Shown here: positions 1-8,080 of the stretch, piece after piece | Position numbering within the stretch: position 1 is the first letter of the stretch | How the letters are laid out: every line of letters begins with the position of its first letter | From: Flavobacteriales bacterium | GTDB lineage: Bacteria; Bacteroidota; Bacteroidia; Flavobacteriales_D; Sanyastnellaceae | DNA length: 34,103 nucleotides | NCBI GenBank assembly: GCA_029238785.1 | Contig: JAQWFN010000091.1 | Coordinates: forward strand, 1-34,103 | Reading direction: 5' to 3' | The notes under the pieces: generated by a model | What the model was told of the DNA's origin: nothing | Seen by the model: only the letters and a program-made list of their open reading frames with translations | Database searches by the model: none | Position numbers and translations under genes: made by a program

Positions 1-925
1 AATTGACAACATGGGAAACGTGATTGCCTTGAAGAAAGGAAAGTCGGAAAAAAAGGTAATGATAGGCGCTCACATGGATGAGATTGGCTTCATTATCACG
101 CATATCGACGACAAGGGTTTTGCCCGATTCCACACCTTGGGGGGGTTCGACCCAAAAACACTCACCGCTCAAAGAGTTATTGTTCACGGTAAAAAAGATT
201 TGATTGGCGTCATGGGAAGCAAGCCCATTCACATCATGAGTCCGGAAGAGCGAAATAAAGCTCCAAAAATCAGCGATTACTTCATCGACTTCGGCATGGA
301 TAAAGAAGAAGTTGAAAAATACATCCAAGTAGGTGATGCTATCACTCGAGAGCGAGGTTTAATTGAAATGGGCGATTGCGTGAATTGCAAATCAATTGAC
401 AATCGGATTTCAGTTTATATTTTGATTGAAACCTTGAGGAACTTAAAAGAAGTGCCTTACGATACCTATGCCGTTTTCACTGTACAAGAAGAAGTTGGCG
501 TACGTGGCGCAAATGTGAGCAGCTTGAAGATTCAACCTGATTTTGGATTCGGTTTAGATACCACTATTGCTTTTGATACACCAGGCGCCGCAAACCACGA
601 ACAGGTTACTGCGCTAGGTGAAGGAACAGCCATTAAAATAATGGACGCTAGAACCATTTGTGATACGCGAATGGTGCGCTTTATGAAAGAAAGAGCCGCC
701 AAGCATAAAATCAAATGGCAAGCTGAAATACTAACTGCAGGAGGAACAGATACTGCAGGAATACAACAAATGACGCCCGGTGGTAGTATTGCCGGAGCTG
801 TTAGCATACCAACAAGGCATATACACAGCGTAATTGAGATGGCGAATAAACAGGACATTAGTGCCAGTATTCAGTTACTCAGCGCTTGTTTAGAAGAACT
901 CGATGAGTTCAATTATGCTTGGTAG
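1..925 (+). CDS. M42 family metallopeptidase (glutamyl aminopeptidase/endoglucanase-like), 5' partial
   Basis: The reading frame is open from base 2 and reads I-D-N before the first Met at 11. That Met sits in the conserved N-terminal 'DxMGNV' stretch of the family, so it is internal and the gene begins before the window. M42 enzymes are usually about 350 residues; about 307 are visible. The dinuclear metal and catalytic residues of the family are all present (numbered from the Met at 11): H21 in GAHMDEIGF, D130 in SIDNR, E160-E161 in QEEVGVRGA, D183 in GLDTT and H272 in TRHIHS. The protein is a cytoplasmic aminopeptidase that should remove N-terminal residues from peptides. It has no signal peptide in the visible part and no obvious partner gene. 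The family assignment is firm; the exact substrate is not readable from sequence. Confidence 0.93.
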   Translation, partial: IDNMGNVIALKKGKSEKKVMIGAHMDEIGFIITHIDDKGFARFHTLGGFDPKTLTAQRVIVHGKKDLIGVMGSKPIHIMSPEERNKAPKISDYFIDFGMDKEEVEKYIQVGDAITRERGLIEMGDCVNCKSIDNRISVYILIETLRNLKEVPYDTYAVFTVQEEVGVRGANVSSLKIQPDFGFGLDTTIAFDTPGAANHEQVTALGEGTAIKIMDARTICDTRMVRFMKERAAKHKIKWQAEILTAGGTDTAGIQQMTPGGSIAGAVSIPTRHIHSVIEMANKQDISASIQLLSACLEELDEFNYAW

Positions 926-972
926 TGGATTACAAAACTTACTGAAACAATTAAACTAGTCTTCTCAACTTT

Positions 973-3048
973 ATGTGTAACAACTGCCTATTACACATCT
1001 TCTTTATTGCCCTGATTGGCTTCATACCCAACAGGTCTGTAGCCAATACTTCAGAAGCATTGGACGGGAGTGGTATAGCCGATTGGTTGCAAAAAAGTCG
1101 GGATGCTAGTTCCCAAGGCAAACATCAACGCAGCTTGTTGTTCGCCGATTCTGCCTTTCAGTTTATAGATCAATTATCACTAGAGGACCAAGTTGAACTT
1201 CACTTTATCCGAGGCAAATCCTTGCGTTACACAGGGCAGAACATCAAGTCCATTCAACAATTCAGTCTTGGACTTGGCAAAGCGAAGGTGCAAGAAGACC
1301 AGGCCATTGCGCATTTCGAATTGGGCGAACTCTACTTTGAAGAAAAAAGTTTGGACATCGCCTTAGCCCACTATGAGCAGGCGCTTCGCTTATTTGCCAA
1401 AAGCGATCACCTCAAACAAGTTCGAAAAACCCAGTTCAAAGCGGGAATTGTGCATGCTCAGCTGGATCATCCAAAAGCTGCAATTAGTTTATTTGAAACC
1501 GTTTTGGCCAATGGTAAGGATGATTTGGTGCAGCAAGCCCTTTGTCATGATGAGCTCGCACAAATTTATTATGTAGAAGCTAGTTTTGATTCCGCTATTA
1601 CCCATCTGACAGCTTCAAATAAGGTCTACCGTCAATTGAATTTCAGCAGTAGTTTAGCAGGAAACTTAAGCCAATTAGCACTCATTGAGAACATGCGTGG
1701 CATGCATGAAACAGCCATTTCATACCTCAACGAAGCAGCTGAACTCAATCTAAAAAATGAAGATAAACTAGGTGCTGCCGTGGCTTATGAGAGTTTAGCC
1801 AAAGCATATGAAGATTTGAAAGAGTGGATAAACGCAGTGCGTATGCAACGAAAAGCTATCGAACTCCTTCCATCACATCAAACCGAAAGCTTAGCCAATA
1901 TGAGAATTGAACTGGCTAAAATGCTCGATCGAGCAGGAGAGTCGGGCGAAGCTGAGCTCGCGTTTTACGATGCCTATGTCTTTGCTGAAAAGCATCAGCT
2001 AAACAAGCTCATGGAGAAAACCCTGCGTTATAAAGTGAGCTTCTTAGAGCGGAAGTCTGATATTCCAGCTGCACTTATTGCACTTAAGATGGCAGACAGC
2101 TTGTCTCAAATAAACCGACAATCAGAAATCGCAAGTTTGAAACGCGCTTTGAATCAGCAAAAAATAAGTACCGAAACTTATCTCAAAGAGAGTAATGATA
2201 TGCGGACAAGTACCGAAAACCGCAGCGATCAACATTACTGGAACATCATTATCATTGGAATTGTCTGTTTTGTGCTCATCATCGCCTTGTTGTTTCGAGA
2301 GTTTTCGCAAAAAAGAAAACTGAGTAAAGTGCTTGAATGGAAGGTATACAAGAGAACTCGAGAGCTCAGAAAGGCAAATAAAGAACTCAACACCTACATC
2401 TACAAGTCTTCTCACGATCTAAGAACGCCCTTAACAAGCATTAAATCCTTGCTGAGGTTACTTGATAAAGAAGAACACAATGCAGCGAGCAAGAAATACC
2501 TGGGGCTCATCGATTCTTGCTCTGAACAGATGGACGGGATCCTCGTTAACCTATCGAGGGCGGTAGATTACAAAAAAGTTGACATCAAAGTTGAGCACAT
2601 TGACTTCAACAAGTTAAAATTCGACCTTGAACAAAAAGAACTTGTTGGCAGCAGAGAGCTTAAAATGATTTGGGAAATTCAGGATTTAGCACCTTTCTAT
2701 AGCGACTTCAAACTGCTTAAAGTTATTTTAAACCGAACCATTACTAATGCCATTGATTATCGAAAAGGGAGCGAAGATGATTTCTGTAGAGTAAGTATTT
2801 TCACCGATGAACAAGGTGCAACACTTAAAGTAGAAGATAACGGCTTGGGCATCTCTGAAAAGGTACGCGATAAAGTTTTTGACATGTTTGTGAAGGGCAC
2901 CAACAAATCTAAAGGAGCCGGTTTAGGGCTTTACTTGGTAAAAATAGCAAGCGAAAAGCTACATGGGAAAATCAACCTTGAAAGAAATCAATATCAAGGT
3001 GCCACACTAACTTTTCGCTTACCAAATTTGCAGCAAAACGAGCTTTAA
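973..3048 (+). CDS. Sensor histidine kinase with periplasmic TPR domain
   Basis: 691 residues. A hydrophobic N-terminus (about residues 5-20) looks like a signal peptide. Residues about 40-390 are helical tandem repeats of TPR type, and a membrane segment lies near residues 419-440. A short charged linker leads to the HisKA domain with phosphoacceptor H481 in SSHDLRTP. The ATPase domain has N592 in the N-box, DNGLGIS (G1) and GAGLGLYLV (G2), so the kinase should be active. The TPR part is therefore predicted outside the inner membrane as the sensing or protein-binding module. There is no receiver domain and no adjacent response regulator gene, so it is an orphan kinase; the nearest regulator is the single-domain one at 6529-6936. 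Its stop codon overlaps the convergent pheS stop by four bases. The ATG at 973 is the only start that keeps the signal peptide. Confidence 0.9.
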   Translation: MCNNCLLHIFFIALIGFIPNRSVANTSEALDGSGIADWLQKSRDASSQGKHQRSLLFADSAFQFIDQLSLEDQVELHFIRGKSLRYTGQNIKSIQQFSLGLGKAKVQEDQAIAHFELGELYFEEKSLDIALAHYEQALRLFAKSDHLKQVRKTQFKAGIVHAQLDHPKAAISLFETVLANGKDDLVQQALCHDELAQIYYVEASFDSAITHLTASNKVYRQLNFSSSLAGNLSQLALIENMRGMHETAISYLNEAAELNLKNEDKLGAAVAYESLAKAYEDLKEWINAVRMQRKAIELLPSHQTESLANMRIELAKMLDRAGESGEAELAFYDAYVFAEKHQLNKLMEKTLRYKVSFLERKSDIPAALIALKMADSLSQINRQSEIASLKRALNQQKISTETYLKESNDMRTSTENRSDQHYWNIIIIGIVCFVLIIALLFREFSQKRKLSKVLEWKVYKRTRELRKANKELNTYIYKSSHDLRTPLTSIKSLLRLLDKEEHNAASKKYLGLIDSCSEQMDGILVNLSRAVDYKKVDIKVEHIDFNKLKFDLEQKELVGSRELKMIWEIQDLAPFYSDFKLLKVILNRTITNAIDYRKGSEDDFCRVSIFTDEQGATLKVEDNGLGISEKVRDKVFDMFVKGTNKSKGAGLGLYLVKIASEKLHGKINLERNQYQGATLTFRLPNLQQNEL

Positions 3049-4067
3049 AATGCGCTACTAAACTGCTTCAAAAAACGAGCATCATTCTCAAAGAAGTGGC
3101 GTAAATCACCAATTTGGTGGCGCAACATCGCAATACGCTCTATTCCCATTCCAAAAGCGTAACCAGAATAAATTTCTGGATCAATCCCTGAAGCTTTCAA
3201 CACATTTGGATCAACCATACCGCAACCCAGGATTTCCAACCATCCAGTTCCTTTGGTAATGCGGTAGTCCACCTCGGTTTTCAAACCCCAGTAAACATCA
3301 ACTTCGGCGCTTGGCTCTGTGAAAGGGAAATAGCTCGGACGGAGTCGGATCTTAGCATCTTCACCAAAAAACTCTTTCGCAAAATAGAGCAAGGTTTGTT
3401 TAAGATCGGCAAAAGAAACTCCTTTATCAATGTACAATCCTTCGATTTGATGGAAAATACAATGCGCTCTTGCCGAAATGGCTTCGTTTCTGAAAACGCG
3501 ACCAGGCATCACGATTCTAAGCGGCGGCTCTTGTGTTTCCATTGCCCTCACTTGAACTGAAGAAGTATGTGTTCTTAGCATCAAATCAGGGTTTTTCTCC
3601 ACGAAAAAGGTGTCTTGCATATCGCGAGCGGGGTGTTCTGGAGGAAAATTCAATCCTGAAAACACATGCCAATCGTCTTCGATTTCAGGACCTTCAGCCA
3701 CTGTAAAACCTATTCGATTGAAGATGTCCAGAATATCGCGTCTAACCACTGAAATTGGATGGCGAGACCCAAGAGGAACCCCACCATGTGGACGAGTGAG
3801 GTCCATTCCTTCACCTTGCGTTTCTTCGTTCTCTTCGAGCACTTCTTTGGCTGTTGCCAGTTTATTTTCGATGCTGGCCTTGAGCTCATTCAGAGCCATA
3901 CCAACTTCGCGCTTTTCAGGACCAGGAACAGTTTTAAACTCCTCCCTCAAGTCTTTCAAGATCCCTTGGCGACCTAAAAACTCAATTCTCAAGGCTTCAA
4001 GTTCCTCTGCGGAATTGATGCTTTTCTTTTCAATGTTGGCAATTAAACCAGCAATTTTATCAATCAT
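3045..4067 (-). CDS. pheS: Phenylalanine--tRNA ligase alpha subunit
   Basis: PheS is the catalytic subunit that charges tRNA-Phe, working as an alpha2beta2 tetramer with PheT. The N-terminal coiled-coil tRNA-binding arm (about 1-85) is followed by the class II synthetase core. Motif 2 is seen around RVFRNEAIS and FHQIEGLYIDK, RPSYFPFTEPSAEVDV is near-invariant in the family, and motif 3 is GMGIERIAMLRHQIGDLR near the C-terminus. I chose the ATG at 4067 (MIDKIAG, 340 residues), which matches the usual PheS N-terminus. A TTG five codons upstream (4082) would overlap the cyclophilin stop. With the ATG, the gap to the upstream cyclophilin gene is seven bases, so the two are probably co-transcribed. 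pheT is not adjacent: it lies about 4.2 kb away on the other strand. Confidence 0.96.
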   Translation of the reverse strand: MIDKIAGLIANIEKKSINSAEELEALRIEFLGRQGILKDLREEFKTVPGPEKREVGMALNELKASIENKLATAKEVLEENEETQGEGMDLTRPHGGVPLGSRHPISVVRRDILDIFNRIGFTVAEGPEIEDDWHVFSGLNFPPEHPARDMQDTFFVEKNPDLMLRTHTSSVQVRAMETQEPPLRIVMPGRVFRNEAISARAHCIFHQIEGLYIDKGVSFADLKQTLLYFAKEFFGEDAKIRLRPSYFPFTEPSAEVDVYWGLKTEVDYRITKGTGWLEILGCGMVDPNVLKASGIDPEIYSGYAFGMGIERIAMLRHQIGDLRHFFENDARFLKQFSSAF

Positions 4068-4074
4068 CTTTGCT

Positions 4075-4860
4075 TCAGTCAATAAGGGTAATGGTCATCT
4101 TAATATCTTCCAATGGACGGTCTCTTTGCGTTCTAACAACAGCAATTGCATCAATAACATCAAGTCCTTCAATTACTTCACCAAAAACAGTATAATCACC
4201 ATCCAAGAAAGGTGCGCCACCAATAGTAGAATAAGCCTCCAATTGAGCTGGTGTATAGTGAAAATGGTCAATACTGTCTTTACCAATATTTCTCTTAGCC
4301 TCCATTTGAAGTAGTTGGTTAACCGGGAAGGTTCTACCGTGAACAATATAATATTGACTTCCTGAGGATTCTTTCTTTGGGTTCACTTGATCGCCTTGTC
4401 TGGCTGCAGCAAGTGCTCCTTTTTTGTGAATCAAAGAATCTACAAATTCCGCCGGAATTGTATATCCTGGTCCGCCACCACCGAGCATTTGACCTGGAGT
4501 AGCCGTTTTTGACTCTGGGTCACCTCCTTGAATCATAAAGTTGTTCATCACTCGGTGAAAGAGTAGGCCGTCGTAAAAACCTTCTTTTGCCAGCTTGATG
4601 AAATTATCGCGGTGTTTTGGTGTTTGATCATAGAGTAAGACAATGATCTCACCCAAATCTGTCGAAATTTTCACTTTCTGACCAATGGCTTCGATAGCTA
4701 CTTCCTCCATTTCTTCACTATTTTGAGCAGGTGTTTCTAGAGAAATTATTTGCTCCTCTGCAACCTCTGCTGCACTTTCAGTGTCATTATTGCAAGCACT
4801 TGCGCTGCCGAGGACGGTAAAACTTACTAAACCGGCAATAAAAAGAAGGTATTTATTCAT
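4075..4860 (-). CDS. Cyclophilin-type peptidyl-prolyl cis-trans isomerase, lipoprotein
   Basis: 261 residues from the ATG at 4860, which begins a lipoprotein signal (MNKYLLFIAGL, then SASAC with Cys23 as the predicted lipidated residue). A longer reading from 4893 would put eleven residues before the signal and is unlikely. A low-complexity acidic stretch links it to the cyclophilin domain (about 64-261). The active-site block FHRVMNNFMIQGGD is intact, including the catalytic Arg, and GSQYYIVHG matches the family's GSQFFI block. About 40 residues rich in charged and aromatic residues are inserted before DGDYTVFGEV. The enzyme should catalyse proline isomerisation in the periplasm, anchored to a membrane. 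It precedes pheS by seven bases; that pairing has no obvious functional logic and may just be shared transcription. Confidence 0.92.
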   Translation of the reverse strand: MNKYLLFIAGLVSFTVLGSASACNNDTESAAEVAEEQIISLETPAQNSEEMEEVAIEAIGQKVKISTDLGEIIVLLYDQTPKHRDNFIKLAKEGFYDGLLFHRVMNNFMIQGGDPESKTATPGQMLGGGGPGYTIPAEFVDSLIHKKGALAAARQGDQVNPKKESSGSQYYIVHGRTFPVNQLLQMEAKRNIGKDSIDHFHYTPAQLEAYSTIGGAPFLDGDYTVFGEVIEGLDVIDAIAVVRTQRDRPLEDIKMTITLID

Positions 4861-4930
4861 AGTTATTTTTTTTGTTCCTTTGTAGTTACCCATTAACTTG
4901 GGACTACGAAATTAAGAAATTCGGTACACC

Positions 4931-5317
4931 ATGAAAAGAAAAGGAGTAAAGCTTGGTTTAGCATTGTCAATGGCGGTTTTAATGCTTGCTGGATTAAATT
5001 CATGCAAGAAAGAAGAAGATACCATTGCAACTGTTTTGGTGTTGAACTCATTTGGAGCTCCCGTTCCTGGTGCTACGGTGCGTTTGAAGGGTGAAGGCAC
5101 GACAGACGGTGACTTTGTTCCTGAGCCGCGGTTTGATACAACTCAGGTAACCAACGGTAGTGGTAAAGTATCTTTTAATTTCAGCGATTTCTATCAACAA
5201 GGTCAAGCTGGCTTTGTTGTTCTTGACATTACTGCCACCAAAGGCAATTTAGAAGGTTTTGGAATCATTAAAGTGGAAGAAGAAACCACCAACGAAGAAT
5301 CCGTTACTATAGAGTAA
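4931..5317 (+). CDS. Small lipoprotein with Ig-like (carboxypeptidase-regulatory-type) domain
   Basis: 128 residues. A signal peptide ends in the lipobox LNSC with Cys25 as the lipidated residue, followed by KKEED. Residues about 32-125 read as a single beta-sandwich: VLVLNSFGAPVPGATVRL is the typical first strand and turn of a transthyretin/carboxypeptidase-regulatory-like or Ig-like fold, and TNGSGKVSFNF is the later conserved strand. No catalytic residues are apparent. It is probably a surface or periplasmic lipoprotein; the exact role is unknown. It is transcribed divergently from the cyclophilin gene, with 70 bases between the starts, and converges on the hypothetical gene at 5336. Confidence 0.8.
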   Translation: MKRKGVKLGLALSMAVLMLAGLNSCKKEEDTIATVLVLNSFGAPVPGATVRLKGEGTTDGDFVPEPRFDTTQVTNGSGKVSFNFSDFYQQGQAGFVVLDITATKGNLEGFGIIKVEEETTNEESVTIE

Positions 5318-5328
5318 GCAGGCTTACT
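5313..5328. terminator. Small inverted repeat between convergent genes
   Basis: AGTAAGC and GCTTACT face each other with two bases between them, spanning the stop codon of the lipoprotein gene. Sterically this is about six base pairs with a four-base loop. There is no clear T-tract, so it is at best a weak bidirectional terminator between the convergent genes at 4931-5317 and 5336-5671. Confidence 0.3.
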
Positions 5329-5335
5329 TACATTT

Positions 5336-5671
5336 CTAGAAAGCGCCAGCTACGTAGTTAATCACCGCTTTCCTCATCATGATATCCTGTTCACTAGGTG
5401 GAAGGCTCGGAAGTTCCTTCACCCTTTTGAAATGCGGCCAATCGTCTTCATCTCTCCCGATGAACTCGTAGTAACCATAATCCTGAAGCAGCGTGCAAAT
5501 AGCGATGTGCAAGAGTTCTACCTTTTCATCTTTTTTGAAATTCCGGTATCCCTGCCCCAACTCTTGAACACCGATTAAAAATAAAACGGCTTGAAGGTCT
5601 AAACCACCTCCAAAAACCTGTTCAACTTTTTTTAGCGCTTGCTGCCACTCCTGTTCAAATTCGAAATCCAT
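5336..5671 (-). CDS. Conserved hypothetical protein, Bacteroidota type
   Basis: 111 residues, acidic, with no signal peptide, membrane segment or recognisable catalytic motif. The middle reads LDLQAVLFLIGVQELGQG followed by a helical stretch (VELLHIAICTLLQDYGYYEF) and ends in DDWPHFKRVKELP. I recognise this general pattern as a small protein common in Flavobacteriia genomes but know of no assigned function. The predicted helical content and the absence of export signals suggest a soluble cytoplasmic protein. The start ATG at 5671 is the first in frame. It stands alone: convergent with the lipoprotein gene (18-base gap) and divergent from the TonB-domain gene (79-base gap). Confidence 0.75.
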   Translation of the reverse strand: MDFEFEQEWQQALKKVEQVFGGGLDLQAVLFLIGVQELGQGYRNFKKDEKVELLHIAICTLLQDYGYYEFIGRDEDDWPHFKRVKELPSLPPSEQDIMMRKAVINYVAGAF

Positions 5672-5750
5672 TTCTTACTCTACATTAAGCTGTTAATAAC
5701 TGCTAGAGTCTCCCTGCCAAAGGTCGATTTGAAGCATTATTTTCGCTTAG

Positions 5751-6518
5751 ATGACCTTGGCTTCAGTTGCCTTTAACTATCCTATCTTGAAAAAATCGGT
5801 ATATCTATTCACGCTTTTAGGCCTGCCCTTATTGACTTATTCTCAAACTCAACGGGAATTACTTAGTGCGTCTCTCGATACCACCTCACTCGTTGGTCAG
5901 GCACAATACTACCGTCAAAGTGCTGCTCTAGATAATGGCAAATATAAGGCGGAAGTCTTCTTTCTTTCAGGTAAAACGAAAATGATTGGTGAGTATCTCG
6001 ACCAAGAACTTCAAATTGAAGATGGTTTTTTCCAGTTTTTTTATTGGAACGGAAACTTAGAATCTGAAGGAAGCTTTAAAGCAGGAAGGAAAGTAGGCAT
6101 TTGGAAGCGCTTTGAATCAGACGGAACACCGAAGCCAGACCGAATCTATCCTCAAGAAACACTTCAAACCTCGAGGGAAGGTCACATCCCAGCAAGTTTC
6201 CCTGGTGGTTATAGTGCTTTGATTGACTTTATTGGAGACAACACCGATTACCCTGTACCAGCGAAGATTAAAGAAATTGAGGGCACAGTAAAAATTGCCT
6301 TTAACATCAATGCTGAGGGTGAGATTCTAGACATCTCTTTAATGGAAAGTGCCCATTTTTTCCTCGATCAAGAATCAATCAAAGTGGTGCAAAGCATGCC
6401 TTTGTGGGAACCCGCTTTGTTAGGAGAAAAGGCGGTGAGTTCAACCTTTATCCTTCCCATCACATTCCAAATTTACGAGGGAAAACCTATCATTACTGTT
6501 GGAATGGGCTTTCAATAA
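5751..6518 (+). CDS. Exported protein with TonB C-terminal domain and MORN-like repeat
   Basis: 255 residues. An N-terminal hydrophobic stretch (about 12-31, ending TYSQ) looks like a signal peptide. Residues about 95-125 (FYWNGNLESEGSFKAGRKVGIWKRFESDG) resemble the MORN/toxin-antitoxin-like 'YwnGk..s.G.y..g...G.W..y...G' repeats frequent in Bacteroidota. Residues about 160-245 are a TonB_C-like domain (YPVPAKIKEIEGTVKIAFNINAEGEI, ending in LPITFQI). There is no long proline-rich spacer, no cytoplasmic start and no neighbouring exbB/exbD, so I do not call it an energy transducer for a TonB-dependent receptor. It is more likely an envelope protein that borrows the fold. The start at 5751 is the only ATG ahead of the hydrophobic segment. 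Its end is ten bases from the convergent regulator gene. Confidence 0.8.
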   Translation: MTLASVAFNYPILKKSVYLFTLLGLPLLTYSQTQRELLSASLDTTSLVGQAQYYRQSAALDNGKYKAEVFFLSGKTKMIGEYLDQELQIEDGFFQFFYWNGNLESEGSFKAGRKVGIWKRFESDGTPKPDRIYPQETLQTSREGHIPASFPGGYSALIDFIGDNTDYPVPAKIKEIEGTVKIAFNINAEGEILDISLMESAHFFLDQESIKVVQSMPLWEPALLGEKAVSSTFILPITFQIYEGKPIITVGMGFQ

Positions 6519-6528
6519 GCCATAGGAA

Positions 6529-6936
6529 TCAAGCGCTGGTTTCGAGAGAGTCGATAAGTACATTCACTTCATCCTTTTTCAAAGGCTTCGCAATAAAACT
6601 GCTCACCAAAGGATGTGCTTTTGCCCGATTATGATCATCAGGGTTAGCTGATGTTGAGATCAAAACAATCCTCATTTGTCGAATTCTAGGGTCATTCAAT
6701 GCAATCAAAGCATCCAAGAGTTCCCAACCACTCAACTTCGGCATGTTCAAATCAAGTAAGAGTGCATCTGGAAGATCATCATCAACTAAGAGTTCTTTTA
6801 TTTTATTTAAGGCAGAAAAGCCGTCCATCTCAGAACTTACCTCAATGGCAGCCGGGTGCCTTTGAAGAAAGAAGCGATGAAGGTATAGTGTCGCTTCATC
6901 GTCGTCAACTAAAAGAATTCGGAAAGGTTGTTCCAT
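6529..6936 (-). CDS. Single-domain (CheY/Spo0F-like) response regulator
   Basis: 135 residues from the ATG at 6936 (MEQPFRILLVDDDE). A longer reading would run through the terminator and the tRNA gene and has no meaning. All receiver residues are present: the acidic pocket D11-D13, phosphoacceptor D62 in LLLDLNMP, S94/T95 in LISTSAN and K117 in FIAKPL. There is no output domain, so it should act by phosphorylation-dependent protein contact, as CheY or Spo0F do, or as a phosphorelay intermediate. No kinase is adjacent. The orphan TPR kinase at 973-3048 is the nearest candidate partner in this window, but nothing in the sequence proves the pairing. Confidence 0.93.
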   Translation of the reverse strand: MEQPFRILLVDDDEATLYLHRFFLQRHPAAIEVSSEMDGFSALNKIKELLVDDDLPDALLLDLNMPKLSGWELLDALIALNDPRIRQMRIVLISTSANPDDHNRAKAHPLVSSFIAKPLKKDEVNVLIDSLETSA

Positions 6937-6963
6937 GTTGAATGCGTCGATAGATGGTTCGTC

Positions 6964-6971
6964 TAAAAGTA
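6964..6971 (-). promoter_or_regulatory. Possible -7 element for the single-domain regulator
   Basis: On the minus strand this reads TACTTTTA, one base away from the Bacteroidota -7 consensus TAnnTTTG, 27 bases before the start codon. No convincing TTG element lies at the right distance upstream, so the call is weak; read-through from the tRNA is an alternative. Confidence 0.35.
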
Positions 6972-6986
6972 CGAATTCTGTTAGAT

Positions 6987-7020
6987 AAAAAAAGCACTTC
7001 CAAAACTGAAAGTGCTTTTT
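6987..7020 (-). terminator. Intrinsic terminator after tRNA-Pro
   Basis: On the minus strand AAAAAGCACTT is followed by a short loop and the matching AAGTGCTTTTTTT, giving a stem flanked by A- and T-tracts. It lies 19 bases beyond the 3' end of the tRNA. It separates the tRNA transcript from the regulator gene further along the same strand. Confidence 0.8.
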
Positions 7021-7038
7021 AAAGAATATTATGTTTCG

Positions 7039-7113
7039 TCGGGATGAGAAGATTCGAACTTCCGGCCCCACGCCCCCCAGACGTGTACTCTAACCTGGCT
7101 GAGCTACATCCCG
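7039..7113 (-). tRNA. tRNA-Pro (anticodon GGG)
   Basis: A 75-base cloverleaf folds on the minus strand. The acceptor stem is CGGGATG with CATCCCG, and the D-arm GCTC/GAGT. The anticodon stem CACGT/GCGTG holds the loop CTGGGGG (U33, anticodon GGG), followed by a five-base variable loop. The T-arm GGAAG/CTTCT carries TTCGAAT, and the discriminator is A. It reads proline codons CCC and CCT. CCA is not encoded and must be added by the CCA-adding enzyme. It has its own promoter (7121-7151) and terminator (6987-7020), so it is a single-gene transcription unit. Confidence 0.97.
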
Positions 7114-7120
7114 ATGGGCG

Positions 7121-7151
7121 CAAATATAATCACTGTCTTTGATTCTACCAA
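7121..7151 (-). promoter_or_regulatory. Bacteroidota promoter for tRNA-Pro
   Basis: On the minus strand a TTG is followed after 20 bases by TATATTTG, an exact match to the Bacteroidota sigma-ABfr consensus TTG-N(about 19)-TAnnTTTG. The -7 element ends eight bases before the mature tRNA, which fits a short 5' leader. Confidence 0.8.
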
Positions 7152-7178
7152 CGGTGCTGTGCCTCAATAATAACGGGC

Positions 7179-8045
7179 TTAGTCTGGGAAAATCGCTCCT
7201 CTAGATTGCTCCTCCTCTGGAATCTTCATGGTAATTAGTGGTAACTCAGTGTGGTTCACTACATCTTCTGCCAAACTCTGACGAAAGAAATGGGCCAACC
7301 CTCTTCTCCCGTGAGTTTCCATCGCCAGTAAATCTGCATTCCTCGAGTTGGCAAATTCATGGATCCCCCTTTCCACAGATACTTCGTTATACACGTTCAT
7401 GGTGTAGTTCTCCAAATTATGGTGCTCAATGAAGGTCTTCATCAATTTTTCACTGTGATCTGTTGACTCAAAATTGGCCGGTGTAATCACTTTCAAGAGG
7501 TGAATTCTCGGCTTGAATAAATCAATTAAGGTCTTCATCTCAGTAAAAGCTTCTACCGTTTCCCCGTAAAAGCTCGAAGCATAAACCAACTCTTTCGGGG
7601 CAAAGTGTTCTAAACGCTTTTTAACTGTAATCACAGGGCAAGATGCCGTTCGTACAATCTTCTCTGCGTTCGAACCTACAAAAAACTCTTTAGCACCCTT
7701 AGCTCCATGAGAACCCATCACTATCAAATCAATCTCGTGTTCTTTTGATTGTTTGGTAATGGTATCATAAACGTTTTCCCATTGAACCACCTCGGCCACA
7801 TTCACCCCATCGAAAAAAGGCTGCGAAATCAATTTCTCATATTCTTTCTTCACTAATTTCATCATAAAAATACCCTCAGCAGTATTGCTCATCGTAGGGT
7901 AAGGCTCATTACTCGAATACTGAGGAACCTCCAAAGCATGCAATAAGAACACACGAGCACCTGTCTTCTTAGCAATTTGAGCTGCTACCTCCGCGGCATA
8001 GTATGAACAATCTGAAAAATCTGTTGGAACCAATATTCGTTTCAT
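7179..8045 (-). CDS. Universal stress protein with tandem UspA domains
   Basis: 288 residues from the ATG at 8045 (MKRILVPTDFSD). The longer reading from 8075 only adds ten non-conserved residues. Two UspA folds lie end to end, about 1-143 and 152-275. The first has the full ATP-binding motif G-2x-G-9x-G-S: G111, G114, G124, S125, plus D9 in VPTDFSD. In the second the corresponding stretch is E243-T-H-G246 and Q256-S257, so two of the glycines are replaced and nucleotide binding there is doubtful. Usp proteins support survival under starvation, oxygen limitation or energy stress. An FNR/CRP-like inverted repeat lies about 80 bases upstream, which would suit oxygen- or redox-linked control. 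Confidence 0.93.
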   Translation of the reverse strand: MKRILVPTDFSDCSYYAAEVAAQIAKKTGARVFLLHALEVPQYSSNEPYPTMSNTAEGIFMMKLVKKEYEKLISQPFFDGVNVAEVVQWENVYDTITKQSKEHEIDLIVMGSHGAKGAKEFFVGSNAEKIVRTASCPVITVKKRLEHFAPKELVYASSFYGETVEAFTEMKTLIDLFKPRIHLLKVITPANFESTDHSEKLMKTFIEHHNLENYTMNVYNEVSVERGIHEFANSRNADLLAMETHGRRGLAHFFRQSLAEDVVNHTELPLITMKIPEEEQSRGAIFPD

Positions 8046-8080
8046 AAAGCTGTATTTTAAATGTTTGTACTTCAAAATCA

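Noticed and set aside
3610-4314. A 234-codon open frame on the plus strand across pheS and the cyclophilin gene
   Set aside because: It lies antisense to two well-conserved proteins, has a Ser-rich low-complexity translation without a recognisable domain, and no promoter or start context.
5751-6518. TonB energy transducer
   Set aside because: There is a signal-peptide-like N-terminus, no Pro-rich spacer and no exbB/exbD nearby; only the C-terminal fold is shared.
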